Position numbers and translations under genes: made by a program
Shown here: positions 1 through 5,026 of the stretch, in pieces
Layout of the letters: each line of letters starts with the position of its first letter
How positions within the stretch are numbered: position 1 is the stretch's first letter
Assembly: GCA_030635405.1 (NCBI GenBank)
Contig: DAOVZA010000058.1
Location: 1 to 8,987, forward strand
DNA: 8,987 nt
Origin: Desulfocapsa sp.
GTDB taxonomy: Bacteria; Desulfobacterota; Desulfobulbia; Desulfobulbales; Desulfocapsaceae
Reading direction: 5' to 3'
The notes under the pieces: model-generated
Databases searched by the model: none
What the model saw: the letters and a program-made list of their open reading frames with translations, nothing else
Told to the model about the DNA's origin: nothing

Positions 1-910
1 AATTATAGCTGGCGTAAACAAGTTCGCCCTCGTTAAAAAGAAGGCTGGCCTTCTTCTGCCCTATATCCAATATTAGGCGACCTGTTTTTTGATTGGAATT
101 TATCATCTGGCTCAATTCAATTGTCGGGATATCAGCAAGCTGACCAACCATGCCCGAGGAAAGCTCTTCAGCTCGTTGATAGTTGATGGTTGTGATACGG
201 CTCACCAGAAGTTTATAGAAAAACACCTGAAGTGCCGGGAATCGATTTAAGACATGACGGAAATTCTTTTGACTAAGCGTTGCTACTTTACATGGCTCCG
301 TGGCCATGATGGTTGTTGTTACACTATCACCAGATAAAAGGCTCATCTCACCAAACACTTCTCCACACCCCATTTCAGCAAGAGTCACCCCATCTGCATC
401 AAGAACCTCAACCCTTCCATTTATAATAATGTACAAATTAGAAGCCGGCTCTCCCTGTCGGAGAATAGGAAAACCCCAATGATAATTTTCAAGTTTTAAC
501 AGAGTGGCAAGATCGAGAAGGTCATCGTCGGACAGGGGTTTAAAAATTTCAATAGTTCTTAAAAGACCTGCAAAACGCGAGACAGATTTGATTTTCTCAC
601 GACGTTCAGCTGCTGCAAGCAGCTTCATTTGGATGGTGGCAAATTCTTTTTCTTTCTTAAACTCAAAACGAATAATTCCGGTACAACCGCCACATTCAAA
701 TTTCGTTTTTTGTTTACTTCCCTGAAGGTAACGTTCAAAGACAATATCTTCAGAAGCAAGTTCGATAAGATCTCTGGTCAGAGTCAGACAGGTTCCTTTA
801 GCAGCAGGAAGTCTTAATATCCCTTCTTCCACCTGAAGTTCTTCACCAACATTATACAGCGGGCAATGCTTTTCTTCGGTGATAATAAATACACCATTTC
901 GAAACTGCAT
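1..910 (-). CDS. Cyclic-nucleotide-binding-like domain protein with C-terminal DUF4388 (PATAN-type) domain, 3' end cut by window
   Basis: 303 codons are visible and the frame is still open at base 1, so the C-terminus is missing. Three parts can be seen. Residues 1-105 form an N-terminal region with four cysteines (C16, C41, and the C73-x-x-C76 pair in FECGGCTG), which could bind a metal or act as a redox pair. Residues about 115-240 form a cyclic-nucleotide-binding-type beta-roll: the phosphate-cassette start FGEMSLL (186-192) keeps the Glu, but the position normally holding the cAMP-contacting Arg appears to be Val197 (GDSVTTT). From about residue 252 the sequence SGMVGQLADIPTIELSQMI, then TGRLILD and EGELVYA, matches the DUF4388/PATAN style known from delta-proteobacterial signalling proteins. 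No DNA-binding helix-turn-helix is visible, so this is probably a signalling or adaptor protein, not a Crp-type regulator. The ATG is set by a strong ribosome site 6 bases upstream. It follows the small membrane protein gene after 49 bases and probably shares its transcript. Confidence 0.85.
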   Translation of the reverse strand, partial: MQFRNGVFIITEEKHCPLYNVGEELQVEEGILRLPAAKGTCLTLTRDLIELASEDIVFERYLQGSKQKTKFECGGCTGIIRFEFKKEKEFATIQMKLLAAAERREKIKSVSRFAGLLRTIEIFKPLSDDDLLDLATLLKLENYHWGFPILRQGEPASNLYIIINGRVEVLDADGVTLAEMGCGEVFGEMSLLSGDSVTTTIMATEPCKVATLSQKNFRHVLNRFPALQVFFYKLLVSRITTINYQRAEELSSGMVGQLADIPTIELSQMINSNQKTGRLILDIGQKKASLLFNEGELVYASYN

Positions 911-916
911 ATCCTA

Positions 917-921
917 CCTCC
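917..921 (-). promoter_or_regulatory. Ribosome binding site GGAGG for the cNMP/DUF4388 gene
   Basis: On the minus strand GGAGG is followed by six bases (TAGGAT) and then the ATG at 910. This fixes the start of a frame that is open to the window edge. Confidence 0.8.
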
Positions 922-959
922 AGTGTCGGAGAGGTTGTACAAAGAAACAAACCATCCAG

Positions 960-1298
960 TTAGTCTGAACGGCCAAAGAAAATATAAATAAGAAAACCTA
1001 GCAATCCAGCCCCCCCAAAGAGAAGCGGTAAAATTTTGTTTATCTGCAATTCATCCCCGATAACGAGTGTGGCCATATACTCCGTTCCACTCACCCACCA
1101 GACGCCAACAAATGCAGTAATAACTATAAGATCTTTAAAAGATTGTTTGTAGAGGAGGTATATAACCATGGCAGCAAAAGGGACAATAAACCATGGGTTT
1201 GTAAAGAGACCGACAAAGTCAACATCACCAACCTGTTCCTGAATATGAGTCGATTCAATCCAGGACAGCATTTTTGCAAAAAAGTCACCCATCAACAT
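960..1298 (-). CDS. Small membrane protein with three predicted transmembrane segments, function unknown
   Basis: A 112-residue protein that I do not recognise as a named family. It has a short amphipathic N-terminus (about 1-33), then hydrophobic segments at roughly 35-50 (PWFIVPFAAMVIYLLY), 55-70 (LIVITAFVGVWWVS) and 88-108 (KILPLLFGGAGLLGFLIYIFF), ending in a polar GRSD tail. There is no signal peptide, Cys or obvious catalytic residue. Two starts are possible: ATG at 1298, only 3 bases after AGAGG (1302-1306), or the second in-frame ATG at 1292 (MGDFF), 9 bases after it; the latter has the more usual spacing and would give 110 residues. The gene is followed after 49 bases by the cNMP/DUF4388 gene, so the two probably form one operon, and the small protein may anchor or partner the signalling protein at the membrane; this link is inference only. 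Confidence 0.75.
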   Translation of the reverse strand: MLMGDFFAKMLSWIESTHIQEQVGDVDFVGLFTNPWFIVPFAAMVIYLLYKQSFKDLIVITAFVGVWWVSGTEYMATLVIGDELQINKILPLLFGGAGLLGFLIYIFFGRSD

Positions 1299-1372
1299 TC
1301 ACCTCTATTTTAATTCAATATTGTTTCTTTTTTTAAAAATATTTAATGACATTATGTTATTTAGTGTAGCGT

Positions 1373-1399
1373 AAAGATTCTTTTTTTTCACGAATCTTT
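1373..1399. promoter_or_regulatory. Inverted repeat AAAGATTC / GAATCTTT, possible operator
   Basis: Two perfect 8-base arms (1373-1380 and 1392-1399) are separated by 11 bases. On the minus strand no T-run follows the second arm, so it does not look like a terminator for the minus-strand genes; on the plus strand a T-rich run follows, but no plus-strand gene precedes it. Its centre (1386) lies about 42 bases upstream of the start expected if CATAAT at 1351-1356 is a -10 box, which is where activators that replace a -35 box often bind. The promoter call itself is weak. Confidence 0.3.
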
Positions 1400-1609
1400 T
1401 CTTTTTTGATAAATATATGACAAACGCCTACTCTTTTTGTACACATTGCGACACAACGTGCACCCAGTAACTAAACAAAACGATAATTAGAATCCAGACT
1501 TTACAGAATTCATCCTAGAAATAACAGGAAAGGGACTTGTGACAGAAAAGCCACAACGACAGAAGAAAAGGATTATGGTTAATCCCGTGGATAGCACTTT
1601 TTATAAAAG

Positions 1610-1654
1610 ACATTCCTTCATTCATAACAACTACTATTACAAATGAAAGAATGT
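1610..1654 (-). terminator. Hairpin downstream of the envelope operon, probable terminator
   Basis: Arms 1642-1654 and 1610-1622 can form a 13-base-pair stem on the minus-strand RNA, all Watson-Crick except one G-U pair, with a 19-base loop. The second arm is followed by a short U-rich stretch (C then UUUUAU). It begins about 32 bases after the stop codon at 1687-1689. The stem is AT-rich and the U tract short, so termination may be incomplete. The one imperfect pair is tolerated as G-U only on the minus-strand RNA, which favours that direction. Confidence 0.5.
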
Positions 1655-1686
1655 TCTATCAAAAACAAAACCTATCTATTAATGCT

Positions 1687-2490
1687 TTATTTTGTTGCCT
1701 TGGGTGCTGCTCCCTTAGGCCATACCATTCCATCAGGAAAACTCAAATACAAAGCACCATATTTCTTATTCATAATACCCTGAGCTTCATCAATCATATT
1801 TTCAAGCAGGAACCCACCATATTCAGGGTCAACATAGTTGTTTAATTCCCTGATGGTTGCAGTGTATGATTTAATCTGCTTAGCCAGCATACCATATCGT
1901 TTATTATACATCTTAACGTTACTGATTCCTTTAGGCGCATCTTTAAATTTTGCCAATGCTCCTTCAATAAAAGGGATCATCATTTCAAGTTCAAGATAGC
2001 GACCTTCAGCAATCAGAGGATCTGTACGGTGTATGACACCATTATGGAAGAAAATCATATGATCTTCTGCTGTCATCATATCAAGTGCTCTGTGTAACTC
2101 GTAGAGTTCTGTGCGAATTGGAACTGAACATTCATTGGCTTCGTCAAATCGATCCTGTATCGCCAGGCCCTGTGCCTGAATCAACATACCTTTTATGGCC
2201 CCCAATCTACCTACAACTCCAGGCCCTGCACTCTGCTGTGCAGCTTTACCAACCATTGCATCCAACTTACTGATAGCTGCAGCAATGGACTCTAAGCCCT
2301 TTTCCTTTTCCATGTACATCCCTTTAAAAGATGCCGTATACTGCTTCATGGAAAGATTAAAGGAGATCATATCTTCGTTCTCAAAGGAGAGAAAAGAAAG
2401 ATCACTGGCTGAAGAATTCCCAGGCAAAAAAAGAACAGGCAAAGCCACAAGCCATGCCATCATTACAAACTGCATACTTCGTTTTTTCAT
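1687..2490 (-). CDS. Secreted, helical, Met- and His-rich periplasmic protein of unknown function
   Basis: A 267-residue protein that I cannot assign to a family. The N-terminus is a classical Sec signal peptide: MKKR, a hydrophobic stretch at about 8-22, and a likely cleavage after NSSA (residue 28). There is no lipobox Cys; the only Cys is C121. The mature part looks almost wholly alpha-helical, with several heptad-like stretches (45-115, 120-185, 195-245), so a helical bundle is likely. Residues 133-154 hold H133, H144, H149 and H154 together with M138, M139 and M145, and Met is frequent elsewhere, which could suit metal (perhaps copper) or heme binding, but there is no CXXCH motif. The ATG at 2490 follows AGGA (2500-2503) by 9 bases. 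It is the last gene of a probable operon, 104 bases after the beta-barrel gene, with a strong stem-loop in that gap and a terminator-like hairpin after the stop. Confidence 0.8.
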   Translation of the reverse strand: MKKRSMQFVMMAWLVALPVLFLPGNSSASDLSFLSFENEDMISFNLSMKQYTASFKGMYMEKEKGLESIAAAISKLDAMVGKAAQQSAGPGVVGRLGAIKGMLIQAQGLAIQDRFDEANECSVPIRTELYELHRALDMMTAEDHMIFFHNGVIHRTDPLIAEGRYLELEMMIPFIEGALAKFKDAPKGISNVKMYNKRYGMLAKQIKSYTATIRELNNYVDPEYGGFLLENMIDEAQGIMNKKYGALYLSFPDGMVWPKGAAPKATK

Positions 2491-2539
2491 TTTGTATTTT
2501 CCTGTCTTGAATCAAACACACTTACTGATAAAGCAAACT

Positions 2540-2574
2540 CTTCATGGACAACATGATTGTGGCTGTCCATGAAG
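2540..2574 (-). repeat. Strong stem-loop between the beta-barrel gene and the periplasmic protein gene
   Basis: Perfect 11-base arms (CTTCATGGACA at 2540-2550 and its complement at 2564-2574) enclose 13 bases that can form a further 3-base-pair stem with a tetraloop and a 3-base bulge. On the minus-strand RNA the structure begins 20 bases after the beta-barrel stop codon. The following sequence (AGUUUGCUUU) is only partly U-rich, so it could be a leaky terminator or a structure that protects the upstream message from 3' decay. Either would let the two genes be expressed at different levels. Confidence 0.65.
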
Positions 2575-2594
2575 TAGTGTCCTGATTTTTCTTT

Positions 2595-3578
2595 TTAGAA
2601 CTTCATTGAAAGCTTAGCAATAACTGAAGTCTCATAGCCAAGTTGTGGCCCATTCAAATCATGATAAACAGCGATTGGTGCACACAGGCCAAGGTGCATA
2701 TTCTTTGCAAATTTAAAATGAACCTGAGGTGACAGGAAGACGGTATGTCCGCCGGTATTAATAACCTCGTTCTCATTCAACTCTGCTTCATTTTTTATTT
2801 CACCATTCAGCTCAACACCAACATCCCACATATGAGAAACAGCGTAATTATAGGCAAATGTATATTTATACGCATTTGATCGTGTGAAATCATGGGGCCC
2901 AAGCTCTCCTTCAACTGCAAACATTGCTGAAAAATAAGCAGATACCCAATGCTGACGAATAATTTTGTGCATTCCGAGTTCAAGTATGGGATTCCATGAT
3001 CCGGAGCCAAGCTGCATACTTCCTGGCAGTAACTTCCCAGCGTTATCTGTTTCATCTGTGGATCCAAAAGGGACAGTAACACCAACACCGGCAATAAGAT
3101 TCATATAGCTATCTTTCTGAGACATAAGGCCGTAGCGAGCTATAAGCTTCGCATCACCGATACCTTTGTTAATATCTGTGGTAGCTAATGTAGCTGTTTG
3201 ACGATCAATTCTTTTCTCAAAAGTTGAGAAAATAAATCGTGCATCAATATTTTTTGCAATACCAGTACGAAAAACTGTTTGAAGTTCCTGATAATAGAAC
3301 GCATCAGCTTTTGCTCTTTGATCCAGAGGTGGAGTAAAAGAAACTTCATTGTTATCTGAATACAGCTGATCTTTGGTGACATTAAAATACTTGTTGATAA
3401 AAATATAGCTTCCAACAGGAACCAAACTGCCATTATGAGAGTTTACGGCAGCAACAGGTTTAGGACCAGTATACTTTCCTGCTTTTGAATCAGTCTGAGC
3501 CATCGCATTTGCTGACAATCCAACAACCATGAAAAAGCTGAGCGCAAGACTATGAGCTTTGAAAGAAAAATTTTTCAT
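2595..3578 (-). CDS. Outer-membrane beta-barrel protein, MetA-pathway-of-phenol-degradation-like (transporter type)
   Basis: A 327-residue outer-membrane protein. The ATG at 3578 is chosen because AAGGAG lies 6 bases upstream; a frame opening 12 codons earlier has no such site. The signal peptide runs to about residue 27, with a good cleavage site ANAMA before QTD. The mature part alternates polar and apolar residues in strand-length runs, has many aromatic residues, and ends in KLSMKF with the terminal Phe used for outer-membrane insertion. GIGDAKLIARYG (139-150), GVGVTVPFGST (164-174) and PGSMQLGSGSWNPILELG (185-202) are the patterns typical of the family annotated as putative MetA-pathway of phenol degradation (PF13557 type). 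The name reflects one early member; most members have no proven substrate, so no role in phenol use is implied. It is the middle gene of the envelope operon, 57 bases after the inner-membrane protein gene. Confidence 0.82.
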   Translation of the reverse strand: MKNFSFKAHSLALSFFMVVGLSANAMAQTDSKAGKYTGPKPVAAVNSHNGSLVPVGSYIFINKYFNVTKDQLYSDNNEVSFTPPLDQRAKADAFYYQELQTVFRTGIAKNIDARFIFSTFEKRIDRQTATLATTDINKGIGDAKLIARYGLMSQKDSYMNLIAGVGVTVPFGSTDETDNAGKLLPGSMQLGSGSWNPILELGMHKIIRQHWVSAYFSAMFAVEGELGPHDFTRSNAYKYTFAYNYAVSHMWDVGVELNGEIKNEAELNENEVINTGGHTVFLSPQVHFKFAKNMHLGLCAPIAVYHDLNGPQLGYETSVIAKLSMKF

Positions 3579-3584
3579 TTTTAA

Positions 3585-3590
3585 CTCCTT
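3585..3590 (-). promoter_or_regulatory. Ribosome binding site AAGGAG deciding the beta-barrel start
   Basis: AAGGAG on the minus strand lies 6 bases before the ATG at 3578. The resulting protein begins MKNFSF and has a normal signal peptide, while the longer frame from 3614 would add 12 charged residues in front of it. Confidence 0.8.
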
Positions 3591-3635
3591 GTTTTTATTA
3601 GCTGATAAAATCATATCTACTTAAATATTAAAATT

Positions 3636-4541
3636 TTAATCCTTAGGCATATAATAATTCTTAAAAAACGGAATCAACATGACCAGGATAAAGACGACCG
3701 CCAATGCTCCACCCAGAAAATAGACTGAGGTAAACATCGATGGAGTTGCAGCACCTGCGACCTTTCCGCCTTTAGCAAAAGCATCAACACCAGCAACTGA
3801 GAATGAAGCCTTTGGGCGAGCAAAATGCACCGGAAATGCTGCTGCTGCCATACCAATACCTGCTACCATACTAAACCACCAACCCGATTCTTTTCTTTGG
3901 GCCAGCTTATAAATGGCTATAAAAATAGCAATAACAACCATGACCATAATGGGCTGAGAGTAACGCAAAATACCGATGGATGGATCAAGAATTGAAGCTG
4001 TTTTTCCGCCTAGAAATAACCCGCGAAGGCCATGTTCTGAGAAAGCAAATGCTTGCGTACCAAACATTCCAAGCAGGGTCAGCGGAACGATTGACGCCCA
4101 AAGATCCTTGCCTCTTTTCTCAAGAATAATTATGAGCCAGAAAGCAACAAGCCCTACAATAAATGCTGTAAATGAGGGGGCGAAAGATTTCTTTCTGATC
4201 ATATATCCTGCAAAACTACTCACATAAAAACTTCCAATGGGAAGAGTTGCAAGACTGACAAGAGCCACAGGAAAGGCCCATTTTTTATTCTTCAAAAAAG
4301 CATACGCTACAAGAGCCAGAACAATTCCTGCAACAACTGTAATACCGAGCCATCCAAAGCTCACATGCAAGCGAAGAGATGGAATGGCACCCATTGGGAC
4401 AGTGGCACCCTTCGTTTGTCCCTTAAGGAACATATTAACGGTCTGAGTTACTAATCCTGGATTAATAAAAATGAGAAATACACTTACTGACAGTGCAATA
4501 ACTGCCTGAATTATTCTATTTACACGTGAAACGTCATTCAC
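3636..4541 (-). CDS. Polytopic inner-membrane protein, about eight membrane segments, function unknown
   Basis: A 301-residue integral membrane protein that I do not recognise. Hydrophobic segments lie at roughly 10-27, 60-83, 87-110, 121-140, 146-167, 194-212, 218-238 and 267-292. Three His residues sit at or near membrane borders: H59 (before SFGWLG), H170 (SEHGLRG) and H239 (PVHFARP). These could be ligands or proton carriers, but no known motif of a permease, ATPase, oxidase or sensor is visible. A long polar stretch at about 240-266 (ARPK, AFAKGGK) between the last two segments may form an extramembrane loop. Translation most likely starts at the GTG at 4541: AAGGAGG lies 8 bases upstream, and the nearby ATG (4537) is in another frame. 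It is the first gene of the probable operon with the outer-membrane barrel and the periplasmic protein, suggesting a role in transport or electron or metal handling across the envelope; this is inference. Confidence 0.8.
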   Translation of the reverse strand: MNDVSRVNRIIQAVIALSVSVFLIFINPGLVTQTVNMFLKGQTKGATVPMGAIPSLRLHVSFGWLGITVVAGIVLALVAYAFLKNKKWAFPVALVSLATLPIGSFYVSSFAGYMIRKKSFAPSFTAFIVGLVAFWLIIILEKRGKDLWASIVPLTLLGMFGTQAFAFSEHGLRGLFLGGKTASILDPSIGILRYSQPIMVMVVIAIFIAIYKLAQRKESGWWFSMVAGIGMAAAAFPVHFARPKASFSVAGVDAFAKGGKVAGAATPSMFTSVYFLGGALAVVFILVMLIPFFKNYYMPKD

Positions 4542-4549
4542 TTATTCTT

Positions 4550-4556
4550 CCTCCTT
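4550..4556 (-). promoter_or_regulatory. Ribosome binding site AAGGAGG deciding a GTG start
   Basis: A near-perfect Shine-Dalgarno sequence on the minus strand lies 8 bases before the GTG at 4541. It supports the GTG, which would otherwise be passed over for the out-of-frame ATG four bases further on. Confidence 0.8.
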
Positions 4557-5026
4557 CTTTTCTTTTATTAATTTGTGCCGTGGCTTGGAATTCCTGAAAG
4601 GATTTCTAGCTGGCAACACTCATAAACAGGTAACAAATCACTCCATACAGACTCCTTTTCAAAAATATACTATGCAGGCTTACAGATTGTTCTCATTCCC
4701 ACAGCACTCTCCCTAACGTGCATATTCGCCAAGAATGTATCACATATGTAAGCATTCACTTATGAACATTCGCCCACAACCTACTTTGTCAGCTGAGATC
4801 TATCAAGACCACAGGGTGGTGTATTTATGTAGCACTGCAACAAATAGATAGAAGCCAATGATAATACTCAGTATTAAATTTTATATTTCTTGTAATTGGG
4901 TACAAAAAAGAAGACTTTTCTGATTGGAGGGTACTTCAGAATCCTGCAAGTTTGAAAAAGGAGTAGAATTGAGTAACCATATCAAAATGGTCCTACAGAG
5001 AAAGAAAAGAGGACAACTAAATGTTA
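4557..5026. other. Intergenic region upstream of the envelope operon, no convincing gene
   Basis: About 470 bases between the recD stop and the membrane-protein gene. It must hold the promoter of the envelope operon unless recD transcripts read through, but I find no good -35/-10 pair or -24/-12 pair on the minus strand; TATATT (4664-4669) is an isolated -10-like box. Visible structure: the palindrome at 4862-4876, a short hairpin ACCAC-AGG-GTGGT (4808-4820), the 8-base palindrome TCAGCTGA (4789-4796), a TTGTA/TACAA dyad (4890-4905), and ATTCGCC repeated at 4724 and 4768. No strong terminator for recD is seen; GTCCT/AGGAC near 4990-5014 is only five base pairs with a 16-base loop. Confidence 0.55.
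4862..4876. promoter_or_regulatory. Perfect 15-base palindrome TAATACT-C-AGTATTA, possible operator
   Basis: Two 7-base arms flank a single central base. There is no T-run beside it on the minus strand, and a one-base loop cannot form a useful hairpin, so a dimeric protein-binding site is more likely than a terminator. It lies about 320 bases upstream of the GTG of the membrane-protein gene and about 150 bases after the recD stop. AT-rich palindromes of this size also arise by chance. Confidence 0.25.

Larger units (their letters stand above)
1299..1686. other. Intergenic region, AT-rich, no convincing gene
   Basis: This 388-base gap separates the end of the envelope operon from the start of the small-membrane-protein operon. 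It holds a terminator-like hairpin (1610-1654) and an inverted repeat (1373-1399). A CATAAT box on the minus strand (1351-1356) resembles a sigma-70 -10 element but has no good -35 box. Long T runs (1321-1334, 1381-1388) add to the AT-rich character. A 35-codon plus-strand frame (1539-1646) is open but not convincing. Confidence 0.6.

Noticed and set aside
300..817. Plus-strand open frames opposite the cNMP/DUF4388 gene.
   Set aside because: They are antisense shadows of a minus-strand gene with clear domain motifs; they show no family features or ribosome sites.
1539..1646. Plus-strand 35-codon frame from GTG, preceded by AGGAAAGGG, encoding a basic peptide (begins MTEKPQRQKK).
   Set aside because: The ribosome site is loose, it uses a GTG start, it has no promoter or neighbour on that strand, and its 3' end is formed by the terminator hairpin of the opposite gene. 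It is probably chance.
3579..3614. Longer beta-barrel frame starting at 3614.
   Set aside because: It has no ribosome site and would put 12 polar residues before the signal peptide; the ATG at 3578 has AAGGAG at ideal spacing.
4535..4537. ATG just downstream of the GTG start of the membrane protein.
   Set aside because: It is in a different frame from the 301-residue protein and is not followed by a long open frame.
4808..4820. Hairpin ACCAC-AGG-GTGGT as a recD terminator.
   Set aside because: Only five base pairs, no U tract on either strand, and over 200 bases from the recD stop.
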